The notes: generated from the sequence alone by a model not told the origin. A stretch of DNA of 64,000 nucleotides from Akebia trifoliata (GCA_017979445.1 CM030704.1:12445658-12509657); one strand, 5' to 3'. Counted from the first letter of the stretch, positions 46,501 to 58,947 are shown. Translations and numbers: made by a program.

Positions 46501-47425
46501 CTAATAGCATCCAAAAAAAAAAATCCAAAAAAGAAAATTCCTAAAATTTCCCAAGAAGTTTTTACACTTGCAGAGAAATTTTGCAATTTAGGTCCCATTT
46601 TAGTGAAATCCAGATTACTATCCAATTAAGAAAAAAAAACTATTTAATTATTACATTAAAAAATATTTTTTTCAAATTTCATATTAAACAATAACAATAT
46701 AGAGCCGTAAAATAGAGGGATTAAATATGTCTATGAAGAAAATGTGTTTTCTAAGCAAAGCCTACTTATTAGAGGGCATTTACGTTGTTGCTTCAACTTT
46801 CCTAAAAAAATATACAATTAAAAACATCAAATATTTCACATCAAAAAGGATATTTCATGATTTCAAATAACAAACATATGTAGATAAGTTCTAGTAATAT
46901 CACATTAGAGAAAATCCCAGCAATCATACTTAAAATGAGAAACCAAAATATTGAGGAACATTTTTCAACAAGATTGCACATCAGTCCCAAAATCCATCAC
47001 CCCATTATACTCCAATCTGTCCACATGCAAGTCAATCCTCCGTAAATCAAAAATATTACTTCCATCCATACCAGACATGTAACTTGAGTTCTCAGTACTC
47101 TTCCACAAATCCATTAATAGAGATACTATTTGATGACCATCTTTATCAATTGATCAAATTGGATCAGTTAGAATATCTATAATACATGGTATGAGTATGA
47201 AATTTTGCACCAAAATTTCATTCAGAAACATATATGAATAAATGAATAAAAATCATAAAAGATAATTTATATTACAAGAATGTATTTTGATAATATCCCT
47301 AACATTAAATAATCATAATATCCTTAATCCCTAAATTTATATAACATACAACAATCCAAAATAAATTTAATCCAAAAAGTATTTAACTGTCTTTTTTTAA
47401 ATTAGAAATCAGTAATTTATGCATG

Positions 47426-49339
47426 TTATTCATCAATATTAGCGATCCCCACACATGTGAAACTCAATTTGTTTCGATATCCATTGCTGAATTGTTTTGT
47501 TTGAATGTCGAAGATATATGATCTTTCCAAGCAACTTTCCAGAATACTCATATAATTAGGAAAGTCATTCTCCTGTAAATAAAATCAAAATTGAAAAATA
47601 AGTACATTGAATTCTTATAAGTTTGTTTTTAAAGAAACTAAAATAATAATTCAAATTATGTATTTTCTAAATTAATATTTATTTTTTACCTTCATCTTCC
47701 TGATATCATCGACACTATATTCCAAAATTTTTGCAGCCTCATTGTTGAATAGTGTTACCCACGTTGAAGCAGTCTCATCAGTAATTTTTAGACGCAGCAT
47801 ATATCTGCAAATGTAATTATTGTTAAGAAATAGTTAGAAAATAATTATTTGACATAAAATACTTTTAACATTCTTGTAAATTACCTGTAAATGATGTCGA
47901 TTCTTGTTTTGGTACATTTTGGACATTCAAAATTTCCATTATTTGTTGTACCTTTTTATTACATATTTTACATGCAATATACCATGGGTCTTGTTCCTTA
48001 TTTAACTCCGTTATTTTTATATTAACCTGAAATAAAGGCTGAAATACAACATAAACAATAACATTTATTTTATTAAGATTATTATTATAATTTAGTAAAT
48101 AGTAACAATTAGAAAAAAATTATTTGTGTAATTTATACATACATGATCAGTATCTTCTGGATTAAGAGTGAGTAGATCTTGTAGAGTTACTTGTTCAAGC
48201 TTGATGTTAGATGGACGAATGACGTGCAAATCAGCAGAATACTCTTCTTTTCCAGACAATCTTTTTTTAAACCTATTACATATTATTTTTTTATTTGAAT
48301 ATTAAGATAGTAAAAACTTTATATATTAATTATTAATATGTAATATCTAAATTTAAAAATTACATACCAGTTCCTCAGTTCAACAATTTCTGCTCTTGAA
48401 GAATTGATCTCCACAATTGAATTTTTTGTGGATGATAGAGTGATTCCTATATATTTTAAAAGATATCAATAATAATTACGTATAATAAATGATAATATTT
48501 AGAAATTCAATCATATATAATTACTATTAACAATTTGGTGAAATATAGTAATTTATGACAAACCTCCTTGGAAATTCTGAATTTTCAACGATGTTGCAGC
48601 AATTACAGGATTTTCACTAATCATTTCATTAAGTTTTTCACTATAAATCTTTACCAAACTACCCCATAATGTTAAAATTATGGGAGATAGTGAACTTCAA
48701 AGAAAAAAGAAAGAAATATTAGTTTAAGTACTTGTAAAATATGTTCAATGTTATATAATATAAATCAAAAAAAATTTGATAATTGATAATATCTTACGAT
48801 GAATCCAATAATGTGATTTCTCGTCGAAGAACTTCTGATCCATCAAGCTTTCTTCTGATACTAATTGATTCACCAAGTCCTGTTACGACTCCTACAACAT
48901 CTATAATATAAAACATAATTAGAGAAATTTTATTTATAGGAATATGAATTAATATAAAGTAAATTTATATATTAATCAATCAAGATAAGCAAGATAAATG
49001 AATAAATATCATATATAATTGATAGTATGAATTTTGTACCTATCAATTGATCAAATGTTTATGCTCAGACAGTGAGGAAAGCTTTACAAAGTTGCATTTG
49101 ATCATATAAATATCTGATGCCACATCATCGATTTCTTCCAATTTACTTTTTCTATCGATAATGAGCTCAAATTTCGTACTCCCAACATTGTATTGTGGGT
49201 TTGCTACTTTGATGGTTCCATCCGAAATGGAATAGATACTGTCACATTTTAAATATGATTTAAAATGTTCTATTGTATCATTGAACATTGTCGCCTGGAT
49301 CCTATCACCCTGTAAATTTAGAAATTATAATTATTATTT

Positions 49340-49375
<36 letters not shown>

Positions 49376-49526
49376 AAAAATTAATACTAACATTTTCATC
49401 AACAAAGATAACTGTCATGACTGATCCAGATCCATTTTTGTTATTATAATGATGTGGATCTCCTACTTGTGCAAGGCAACACTTTAAATTCCAATTTGTT
49501 GCATTTTGGCTCAAAGAAGTAATCAT
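47426..49526 (-). pseudogene. RPA70-like gene, copy 2, broken by two 1-bp deletions
   Basis: Same nine-exon layout as 34644-36762 with conserved splice borders. In exon 2, SLSEHK is followed by a 1-bp loss (near 49056), shifting the frame. In exon 7 a second 1-bp loss (near 47931) turns the zinc-ribbon MEIFECPKC region out of frame after CKMC, removing the second Cys pair. The OB-fold segments WNLKCCLAQVGD and RIQATMFNDT remain readable. It should not produce full-length protein, whereas the copy-1 gene can. Confidence 0.85.
49347..49370. repeat. TA microsatellite in RPA intron 1 (copy 2)
   Basis: Uninterrupted (TA)n run followed by an A-run; shorter than its copy-1 counterpart. Confidence 0.9.
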
Positions 49527-49786
49527 TTGATACTTTGACTCTGTTGATTTGTTATTATTGGACACATCATGACCTGCAAATAACGAATATAATTATAATT
49601 AATAATTAAATAAAATAATCATCATTTCAAAAAATTTAAGATAACATTTAACAAAATAATTCTTGTAATAATAGTTTGTCATGAGCATGCTTCTTAACAT
49701 TCTATATAATATTTTTATTCTTATGATGTGATTTATTTTAATAAATTAATAACGTTGGTTGTAATCAATTAAAAAAAATGTTGAAC

Positions 49787-51814
49787 TTACTTATATATCT
49801 CAGTATATACAATGTTTTTTGTATATCCCACTTCATCATCATTGGTAGATAATGGCTTTATAAGAAATCTTGTTGTTGATCTGGAGACACCCCTTGACAT
49901 TGCCACATATAGTTGTCCATGTGAGAAGACTGGTTCTGGCAAATATATACCAATATGTGGTATAGTTTGCCCTTGTGATTTGTTTACAGTCATAGCAAAT
50001 GCCAATCGGATTGGAAATTGTTTTCGCTTGAATGTGAAAGGATATTCCTCATTCTCCGCTGGATATAATGGAATTCTAGGTAGAAAGACTTCTCTTCCAA
50101 TGTACTGTCCAATAGCAATCTCTGCATGTATAACATTTTTCTCAAAACCACGACAAATCAGGCGTGTCCCATTGCAAAGTCCGTTTGATGGATCTAAATT
50201 TCTCAATAACATAATTGGACAATTGAGTTTCAAGACTAACTTGTGCGGCGGGAGGCCATTAGGTGTCAGCCCATTCAAAATCTCTAACTGATAATTGTTA
50301 TTAGTCTCATCTACAGCACTATCAAAACTATAGTAAATAACTTCATCGCCGGGAAAACTATTTATAACCAAATTGTTCAGATCATCAACATACTCATTCT
50401 TCGTAGCCAACAATGCCCGTTCTGTTATATATTCTGAACAATGACCCTTTTCATGTATGGAAGGAAAACCTGTATCAATAAGTCGATGCTTTGATTTCTC
50501 TTCATCTTCATATTTAATCAAAATGTCATTTGGAATTTTTATAACATCTTGAAAAATCGTTTCCTCAATACCGTCGCCAATACGTAATAGTAAATTACAA
50601 AAATCTACATCACTTTTAACACGCATATTTGTCTTCAATTGAATTTTTTCCATCTTTGGCCATAAGTATGATTTTACTAAACTGGAATCTATGGCTTGTG
50701 TTCTTGTAGCTCGACGTACAATAGGAAGAACTTGCCTGAAATCCCCACCAAAAACAAGTACCTTACCTCCAAAAGGTAATTTTGGATCCATAATATCTTG
50801 TAAAGTACGATCGAGAGCTTCAATTGCTAGTTTTTTCGACATAGGAGCCTCATCCCAAATAATTAATTTTGTCACTCTTATTAATTCGGCGAGACTGCTT
50901 TGTTTGGGAATGCCACACATGCTCGAATGATTAACAATCAAAGGTATTTTAAATCTTGAATGTGCTGTTCGACCCCCAGGCATAATTCCTGCAGCTATAC
51001 CTGATGTTGCTGTAGCTAGAGCAATGTTATTAGTTGATCTCACATGAGCAAGTAATGAACGATATAAGAAAGTTTTTCCAGTTCCGCCCGGTCCATCAAC
51101 AAAGAAGACACCGCTTTTGTTACGATTGATTCTATCAACGATAGTAGTAAAAGCCCCCAATTGGTCTGAATTAAGAAGGTCACATGCAAGAAGATCATCT
51201 GGTGGTGTGAATACTGCCATTTCATCTTGTATATCTTTCAATCGACTAATTCCATCATTGCTTGGCAAGTTGAGTATTGGCAAATCATAATCTTTAACTT
51301 TTTTTCCCATACTTTCAAGAAAATTATTTATATCCTTCAATACTTCTCGACTTAGATATTCAGATGGTAGAGCAGCAGACTTACAATAATCTTCAGACAT
51401 AGATTGGAAAAAAGTTTTCCATAACAGCTTGACGTTATTTGGTTCACAATACGCTAATATTGTAGCAAATAGTCTTCGAAGTGCAAATGACATCTGATAT
51501 AATACTGCTTCTTCCAAACAACGAAAATGACCATTATCATTCTCCAAAATACCATGTATTTGAACAGATTCTCGAAAAGTATTATAACGAATTCCATCGA
51601 CAGTTAACAAATAATCATATGATATCGGACCCCGCACATGGTTTAAAAGCATTCTCAAATAATACCTTTCACCTTCAGAAGGATTTGTTGCACTAACTCG
51701 ACCAATCGCACGTTTTGATTTTCTCCTACTCCAACTTTTTGGTGTTTTATTCCTAGACGTAATGTTCAGGGAATTCTCTATAAAGATATTTTCGAGCATC
51801 TTGATCACTGACAT
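49787..51814 (-). CDS. Pif1-like helicase module of RepHel (675 codons open)
   Basis: The C-terminal half of RepHel, uninterrupted in copy 2. SF1B helicase motifs: Walker A GPGGTGKTF, motif Ia region ATATSGIAA, Walker B IIWDEAPM, motif III GGDFRQVLPI, and the C-terminal AMTVNKSQGQTIPHIGIYLP plus YVAMSRGVSR. It unwinds DNA and drives strand displacement during Helitron rolling-circle transposition. The first methionine is only the start of the open stretch after a frameshift, not a true translation start. The stop TAA overlaps a good donor-like GTAAGT. The same region of copy 1 has several stops, so this module has been better preserved here. Confidence 0.88.
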   Translation of the reverse strand: MSVIKMLENIFIENSLNITSRNKTPKSWSRRKSKRAIGRVSATNPSEGERYYLRMLLNHVRGPISYDYLLTVDGIRYNTFRESVQIHGILENDNGHFRCLEEAVLYQMSFALRRLFATILAYCEPNNVKLLWKTFFQSMSEDYCKSAALPSEYLSREVLKDINNFLESMGKKVKDYDLPILNLPSNDGISRLKDIQDEMAVFTPPDDLLACDLLNSDQLGAFTTIVDRINRNKSGVFFVDGPGGTGKTFLYRSLLAHVRSTNNIALATATSGIAAGIMPGGRTAHSRFKIPLIVNHSSMCGIPKQSSLAELIRVTKLIIWDEAPMSKKLAIEALDRTLQDIMDPKLPFGGKVLVFGGDFRQVLPIVRRATRTQAIDSSLVKSYLWPKMEKIQLKTNMRVKSDVDFCNLLLRIGDGIEETIFQDVIKIPNDILIKYEDEEKSKHRLIDTGFPSIHEKGHCSEYITERALLATKNEYVDDLNNLVINSFPGDEVIYYSFDSAVDETNNNYQLEILNGLTPNGLPPHKLVLKLNCPIMLLRNLDPSNGLCNGTRLICRGFEKNVIHAEIAIGQYIGREVFLPRIPLYPAENEEYPFTFKRKQFPIRLAFAMTVNKSQGQTIPHIGIYLPEPVFSHGQLYVAMSRGVSRSTTRFLIKPLSTNDDEVGYTKNIVYTEIYK

Positions 51815-54225
51815 TCATATTGAAGAATTCTGTTAACATCGTTCGTGCTGGAAGATCTTCGCAAGTAACTGTGTCAAGTCTTTATTTTTCCAGTATGTGA
51901 CAAAATTCTGATTTGGTAGGTGTAATTGCAGAACTGTAATGGATGGGTAAACTTCATTTAAATGGAACTCGTATATCCTCCACATTGCTTCTGGTGGAGA
52001 AACCCACCGAGCATCTTGATAATTTCGAATTTCATCAACCCTTGCTTTAGAACCATCTGAATCTATATGTACGGCTATACCATCATGCCCCTTGTAAATG
52101 TACTTATATAAGTACTTAACAGCAGATATGCTTGAGCAAACTGCAACGTTTATATGACAATTGTACCTTTTAAGAAGGTATGGATTGTAAGGCACAACCC
52201 ATCTATTATCTAGATACGCTTTCCGAACTTTTACCTGACGTCCATTATTTCTTCTTCGATAAATAGGATAAGAATCTTTTGCTTCAGTTGTTGTTTCAGA
52301 TAATGATCTTGGATAATGAAATTTACATGTTCCTTCTATCATGCAAGGGGAACTCTTCCTCAAATTACCGCATGGACCATGCATCATATGCTTTACGACT
52401 CTTGCATAAAGTACGGGATCCATATCTTGATTTGGTATTTTCTAAGATAATCAAGAAATGAGCATGTGGTAAGCCTCTTTTTTGAAATTCAATAACATGA
52501 ACATGAGCAGCAACTTATCCAAATATCTGATCCTTGAATAATATATTCTTCAAGTCTTCAATCTTTGATCTAAATACACAAGTTGTCAGATCTGGTCTGT
52601 TGAAAGTTTTTTCGAAAGGTCTTAATCTTGAAGTTATATCCTTCCATTCTGGATTGCATGTGATTGTGAGAAAAATATCAGGCTTGCCAAAACGATGTAC
52701 CAAGGCCATTGCATTTAAATATCGCTGACACATATCACGAGGACCACCAACAAAAGAAGTAGGGAGCACAACTCTTTTTCCCACTTTATCACCCCTAACT
52801 TCACCAAGAGTCACACTATCCACTATACCTTGATATAATTCTGAACGAATTTTATCTTGATATTTGTAGTAGAAGTCAAGTCTTGTTGTCTCGATCTTGA
52901 TATACATATCAACCACAAATTGTTGAAATAGACGTCCACTGTGTAATAATACTATTCTAAGATGATCTCTTATTTGAAATAGGTAGCAATAGTATTCTCT
53001 ACAAGAGACGCATTTGGCAGCTTCTTTGACGGTATCTATAACAGAGACTTCTATTAATTTATTTAGATACACATAAGTATAATGAATTTAAAAAAAATAA
53101 AATAACGATAATTATATTTATGCTATAATTCAAAATTTATAATTGAAATTTTTTAAATAGGTACCTTGTTCTTTACGTAAGACTTCGTCAAAATCTTCAG
53201 ATATTGGTTGTGTAATATGCGATACCGATGACTCAGAACATGCATTGTTCTTATTTCCCTTAGACTTGCTTATTCTTTGATGCCACCCAGTTTCTCCAGA
53301 AGGAAACAATAAAGGATATTGTAATGGGTCGTAACAACCATAATATGGTTGTACTTTATATAAACTTCCTCCATGACCATGCACCATTATGTCCCTTTCA
53401 TATCTTTTTTCTAAATTATTTCCCTCAACCCATACCGCAGCAACTTGTGAAACAGATGGAGCATTGGAAACACGTTGATCTAGACCACAATCTCTTTTGA
53501 TTATGATTTTATGATCTTCTAACAATAATAGACTCCTTAAACTCCTTAAGAACATAGAATACAGATTCATATCAAGGATTGATATTAATTTTTCTATGAT
53601 TTGAGGTTTTAAAATTGGAAGATGGTGCATTCTATTCATAACCTCATTTTCAGTATCATAGAAATATAATTGAAGAAACTTAGCATGTCCATCAGTTGGT
53701 ATCAAACTGGGTATATAATGATAGACCTGACCCTGAACTTTGAAAGTATATACACCACCCTTCTTGTTGGCCAGTTCTTTGTCTACCTTAGCACCCATTG
53801 ATGTGAAAGCGAAAGCACTATTATAAGCACGGACAAATTCTTGAAATTCCTTAGATTCGTCTGTTTGAGAAGTAAACAAGTCGAACAATTCCATAGGTGC
53901 GGGATTGATATTTAATACAACTTCACCATTGCAACAACAAAATGATGGAGGTTCAAATTTCAACTTTATAGCACGACAATATTTACAATATCCACTTGTC
54001 TTAACAATATGCACCTCCTTAAATTCCGGTATCATTCTCTTTTTCATGTGTTTGGTACCACCTTCTGAAGAATGTGTAACAATATTTTTATTTTTTGTTG
54101 TACCACCTATATACATCAAGAAAAATTGATTAATTTATCTTTTATTTATCATTTGTCAATTTTTAAGATTTAAGATTTATTAGGAACATGTATATTATAA
54201 TACTTAGAATAGTATGAGAGTACAC

Positions 54226-54426
54226 CTTGGAAGGGTGTCCTTAGAGAAGAGTTGGACAACAAGATGCTTTGTCTATTCATGCTTAATATATCGTCGTTAT
54301 TGTGATCAATATTCTGAATTCTTTCACTGGTGCTATAATAATTCATCCTCCTTTTCTTCAGTAGTTCAGCTTTGCTATGTTCGTCCAGCCTAGCATTTCG
54401 CTGACGAGCTTGAATACGTCGTAACT
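54226..54426 (-). pseudogene. RepHel second exon
   Basis: The minus-strand reading RRIQARQRNARLDERSKAEL-type basic helix is followed by RRMNYYSTSERIQNIDHNND. It ends at AAG/GTGTAC and joins in phase to exon 3 at 54106. The acceptor lies in the run AAAAAGAG (about 54426-54430). Basic N-terminal segments of this kind are common in plant Helitron proteins. Confidence 0.55.
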
Positions 54427-54429
54427 CTT

Positions 54430-55590
54430 TTTATATATGCGAGTTAAGAGTATATAGTTTAGAATTAATGTAATTGAAGTATGATTAATAGCAGAAGAAT
54501 CTAATGAAAATTTATTGCTTATGTTGCTTAGTTGAAATTTTGCAATATTATTTTTTAACAAACGTAAAATCAATGACTAAGAAAATTTTAATATAATTGT
54601 ATTATAACATATAATAATATATAATATAAATATAAATAATATAATAAATATAATAAATATAAATTAAATAAATGATAAATATTGACATAGACATGCGATA
54701 TGTATCATGAAGATGATTTCATTATTATCTATATTAATTCTTATTGAATTAATGATTTATAAGTAAGTTTGAACATGCAATTGATTTTTTATATTTATTA
54801 AACAGAGTTAATTTCTACTACAATCATATATCATATATCATTTATCATTTATAATTATAATTATAATTTTAAATTAATAAATAACAAAAAAAATTATTAA
54901 TGCATATGCATATTTACATTAAGGAACATAAATAATAACCTTTTTTTTCATTATTTGTAATATTCCCATAATTCTTCTTGAAATTAAGTATACTTGCATG
55001 ATAAGAACTTTCAGCCATTATGATCGTATTATAGACGACAAAAATGAAGAGTTCCTGTAAGAAAATGAAATTAATATATTATTAATTTAGAATGAAGAAT
55101 TGTTCATTTCAAAGAATATTTTTATTGGATTTGATACAACTAATCATTTTAGTATTATTGTCATTATTAGATAACCCAATTACATAAATAAAAAGAACAA
55201 CTAAAATAGAGAGAATATAGAATTTTTAGAAATAGAAATATAGAGATATATAAATTATTATTATTAGATAAGAATGTGATAAATAAAAAGGGAACATTGA
55301 GCAGAACACATACAACCAACACCATATTATGACAGAAAATGATACAATTATACCACAACCAATAGATTTCTAGCATTAACACAAAAATAAAATACGAAGT
55401 ATAGAGCAAGATTGATGTAGACAATGAACCAAATGAGTAAACAATAGACATCATTTGAGTAGCCTAATAAAATAGATTGTAGATTATCATTAAAAGTATT
55501 AAGAATATTTTTGTAAGTACTTATAACAATTTCTTTTTCATCTTTCATACATATACATATTAATCCAATTTTTGTTCTAATACAAATTTA
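54430..55590. other. RepHel intron, AT-rich
   Basis: Very AT-rich DNA (for example 54580-54700 and 54830-54900) between the first and second RepHel exons. No gene recognised. Confidence 0.45.
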
Positions 55591-55600
55591 TATTCTTTAC

Positions 55601-55992
55601 ATGACGCTATGTGACTCTAACAACTTAAAATTGTCTGCAACAACTTCGGATGGTGGACCAACGACAACATCATAGTTAAAGTACTTTTCTTCATCTTTTT
55701 CCTTATTTTGACTGGAATGAAGATTTGTGATGCTATATGACTCTAACAACTTAAAGTTGTCTGCAACACGTTCGGGTGGTGGACCAACGACAACATCATA
55801 ATTAGAATACTTTTCTTCATCTTTTTTCTTGTTCTGACTGGTTTGGAGATTTAAGTTATTGAATTGGACATATTGCTTAAATAATATTTTTTTTATAGAA
55901 ATATGTTAATTCGTGCTAGATATAGGTTCCAAATATCGATATCGAGAGTGTGCTACTCTTTTACGAGCTGTTGTCTTGAAGATGGCCATGTC
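55601..55992 (-). pseudogene. RepHel first coding exon with a 42-residue duplication
   Basis: Starts after a TTTGTAG acceptor with MAIFKTTARKRVAHSRYRYL, has one in-frame TAA, then continues in the same frame into two direct copies of a 126-bp unit (55607-55732 and 55733-55858). Each encodes a 42-residue acidic repeat with the core DEEKY.NYDVVVGPP followed by VADNFKLLES. It ends at a GTAAAG donor (55595-55600). 126 is a multiple of 3, so the duplication kept the frame. Confidence 0.65.
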
Positions 55993-55994
55993 CT

Positions 55995-57250
55995 ACATTT
56001 GAAAATGAGGTTATGAGATAATAATGACATAATTTGGTAACAATTACATATCACCTAAGATGGATATTAATTTTTATGTCCTACCAACAAATTTTCTTCA
56101 AATCTATCAAAAATTTGAGTTAACATACAAAAATTACATTTGAAGAATGTAAAATTTCTGATCATGTATCTCTCCCTTGAGATCATTGTAGCATTACAAG
56201 TACAAATGAAAAAATCAGAAACGTCTACAAGAACAACTTAAGGTATTATGCTATTAAAACTTATTAAAATTGTAGTAAAGAAACTGCAACCCATGTGTCC
56301 ATCTGGCAAACAAATGCCACTTAATAGTGACACTAATACGTAAATGAAACTAATACAAAACTATCCATTATGAGTTTACGAGCCATTATAAACAAGCACT
56401 GCCATAAGAACATGAAAACCATATAACATATATTTTCTTTTATTATCCGCAAAATTGACAAAAAAAATAGGGAAACAATATTGAGTTCTCGACAAATGCA
56501 AATCAAAATCAGAAATTATAAAGAAAAAAAAATTTAATGGAAAAAACATATCTCAGACATTTTATCAAACGGTTGGCATGTATATACTTAATTTTGAAAG
56601 AATTAAATATTCAAATATTTATATATTTAGTTAAACTAAGAAGATGACCGAAAAAAAATAAATTAGGAGACCCAAGAAAAACCTGATCACATATGCTACA
56701 AATCATATTTATATCATATAATTCAACAAGAAAAAAAAAATTATTACAAAGAGATCAAGAAAAGTAAAACTAAAAGAAAGGAAAAAAAAAATTATGACCG
56801 GAAAAAAATAAATTAGGAGACCTAAGAAAACACATATGCTAAAAATAATATTTATGTCATATAATTCAACAAGAAAAAACATCTTTTATTATAAAGAGAT
56901 CAAGAAAAGTAAAACTAAAAGAAAGGAAAAACAAAAAATAAAAATATTAGAACTTGTGTTTAAATTTCTTACCGAAAAATTGGAGGGATGGGAGGTCGAA
57001 GTTGATTGATGTTAATGAGAAGAATGTTAGAATATTATTGTTTGTAAGCGTAAAAAATATAATCAAAGAATTTTTGGCCTTTCCCCAATTAATAGTTAAT
57101 CTTAATCGGTGAACTCCAACCGTTAGATTTAAACAATTTTATTGTAATTTTATTGTAGATTTGAAATCTAATGTTTATTACTCATTAGCCTAGCACGAGT
57201 GTAGCATTTACGCATCTAATACATAAAAATCTCTCTCAGAAGTAATATAA
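55995..57250 (-). other. Helitron 5' non-coding region: 5' UTR exon, intron and approximate 5' end
   Basis: A good donor (CG/GTAAGAAATTT, 56971-56973) pairs with the acceptor at 55993-55994, giving a ~0.98-kb 5' UTR intron. Within it a block 'agatgaccg(g)aaaaaaataaattagga' plus 'aagagatcaagaaaagtaaaactaaaagaaagg' occurs twice (about 56640-56790 and 56795-56935). The segment 57185-57235 is the last one that looks Helitron-related, with a GC-richer 'cctagcacgag' motif near the presumed 5' end. Confidence 0.5.
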
Positions 57251-58234
57251 GCCAAATTTTTAAAGAGGTGGATCTATTTGCATACTTTGGAAATGATGAG
57301 GAAATGACTTTTGAAAAACAAGAAAAGCAAGGTTTCACAGCTTCCCAAAAAATAAATTAGCGATATCAAATACATTAATGATTTTGTACTTTTATTGATT
57401 CTTAAACGCAACTAATAATTTCTGGACAAATATGTATACCTGATCATGAGATCCAGAAGAATTCATCTCCCTTTGTCTCCATGTGTACATGAAATACCTC
57501 TAACAGAAGTGGAATTTACCCTTCCCTATACCTCTAACAGAAGTGGAATTTACCCTTCCCTAAGTTGCACAAAGGAGATATAATTTCACTAATAATTAAC
57601 CCAAAATTATAAGGGTGTGCTTGATTAATGGGAAATCATTTTCCAGGAAAATTATTTGCCCAGGAAATGATTTCTCAGCATTCATTTGAGTACACATGAA
57701 AAACAACTTGGGAAGCATAGTAACAAGCACAAGGTATGAAAGAGAGTAACATAAAATATATCTCTTCAGAACCCCATGATTGAAAGTATACAAATAATCA
57801 AGCCGTCACAACAAAATTCAAAAAGTGGGATTCTAAAAATATTTATTCATCCCAAATATCGAAACCAACATTTTCGATCAAAACTTGAATGGTTCTCCAA
57901 AATCCAAAAACTATGAGGAATCAAATCAAATTACTATTTGATTCAAAACTTCTACCAAATGAACTGTGATTTCCTAAATCTCCTACATGTATCGTGCTAC
58001 CCAAATCTTCTCTGCTTTCCATTGAAGTCAAAAAAGAAATACAGTACAAGCATCAATTGTAAAATCAGTGTTGAGAATTAACAAAAAAATAACAAACATC
58101 TATAGATTGGATCACTAAATTTCATCCAAAGACAAAAACAAAAGTACATAAATCTAATAATAAAAAAAACAACTCCAAATCTGGAGAACAAAAATATTCA
58201 CAAACATATATAGATTGGATCACAAAAAATCATG
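57251..58234. other. Non-coding DNA right of the Helitron
   Basis: No gene. A 65-bp motif 'gggtgtg(c/t)ttgattaatgg(g/a)aaatcattttccaggaaaattatttgccca' (57612-57665) recurs at 62661-62710. A 26-bp 'ataCCTCTAACAGAAGTGGAATTTACCCTTCCCTA' block is repeated in tandem at about 57496-57560. Confidence 0.5.
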
Positions 58235-58947
58235 ATAAAACATAAATAGCTCTAAATCTGAGGGGGGGAAAAGAAGGTCATCTTCGAAATAAAAAGTTGT
58301 CTCTTGACAATCTAAAATGCTTAGATTTTCAAAAAGTACAATCAAAGACACAAACATGAAATAAATTAAATGTAAGTAAAAATCGTTACCAGAGATGAAA
58401 TTGTTCCTGAAACAAAATGCTATTTTCAATCTTTACGCCCAAATATAATCTGAGAGAGAATAAACCATACAAATTAGAAATTAAACTAAAGAATCAGAAA
58501 TCAGAAGCACATGAGAGAGAGAGAGAGAAAGAGAGATATGTGGTTGAGATAAAAACTGTAAAGTAGATGAACACAACAGAATTGATGGAATCAATCTCAA
58601 ACCTCACTCTCCACCAATCCAAACCATAAGTCAACAAAATGATTTTAATTCCCTCAAACAAAACAAAAAAATAAAACAATTTTGGAAATTCTTAAAGTGA
58701 TGGATTCGTCCATTAATGGTTGGTTGGTTGTAATATATTTAGAATATTTATATTTACATGAAAAGTATGGATATAAAACCATGGAGATGGATCTAGAGAA
58801 AAGTTTTAAAAAATCTCAAGACACTAAAAAAATCACTTGCCACACACATAGGGTTCAAACAAGTCATGTGTTTCTTTAGTATCCAATGCGGAAAAAAAAT
58901 GTTAGCCTCGTCCAAGAAGAATAAGAAGAAGAAAAACAACTTGAAAC
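58235..58947. repeat. Direct repeat, copy A (0.71 kb)
   Basis: Matches 61535-62260 in the same orientation (landmarks: 'tctaaatctgaggggggg', 'cgcccaaatataatctgaga', 'gatggattc(g/a)tccattaatggttggttggttg', 'cttgccacacacatagggttcaaacaag'). A GA microsatellite lies at 58514-58534. A short open stretch (58682-58879 and its twin at 62001-62192) is conserved in frame but has no recognisable protein features. Confidence 0.9.

Larger units (their letters stand above)
41286..53993. repeat. Tandem segmental duplication, copy 2 (about 12.7 kb)
   Basis: Direct repeat of 28547-41283. Unlike copy 1 it continues seamlessly on its right into the remaining RepHel exon 3 and upstream exons. The right end of the unit is therefore the original Helitron context and the junction at 41284 is the novel joint. 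Confidence 0.95.
49787..55992 (-). pseudogene. RepHel, copy 2: multi-exon Helitron replicase-helicase with a damaged nuclease part
   Basis: Exons on the minus strand: 55992-55601 (ATG 55987-55989), about 54426-54226, 54106-53165, 53035-49787. Junctions 2/3 and 3/4 keep phase with GT-AG borders; 1/2 does not fit simply, so an exon or indel is missing there. Exon 3 starts with a Cys-rich finger (SGYCKYC...FCCCNG). Exon 4 carries DIFLTITCNPEW. It is then damaged by a TAA replacing a Gln (about 52515), a 53-bp deletion right after PHAHFLIIL, and a 1-bp loss near 51860. The Y2 region KYLYKYIYKG is intact. The helicase is fully open (next entry). Exon 1 also has one in-frame TAA. Confidence 0.9.
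45107..57240 (-). mobile_element. Helitron, copy 2 (about 12.1 kb, probably near full length)
   Basis: The 3' end is CTAG at 45107-45110 with the hairpin at 45118-45134. The element then holds captured fragments, RPA pseudogene, RepHel exons and a 5' non-coding exon ending at the donor at 56971-56973 (CG/GTAAG). The 5' end is placed only roughly: RepHel-associated sequence ends around 57.1-57.25 kb, and no clear A/TC boundary was found there. It is the parent of the truncated copy at 32396-41283. Confidence 0.8.

Noticed and set aside
57185..57241. Exact Helitron 5' terminus at the TC near 57239-57240
   Set aside because: The base preceding TC on the minus strand is T rather than the expected A, and no second copy is available to confirm the end. 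Kept only as an approximate boundary.
58682..58879. Short open frame conserved with 62001-62192
   Set aside because: Conservation follows from the recent 0.7-kb duplication. An in-frame indel and a lysine-rich, feature-less sequence give no support for a gene.
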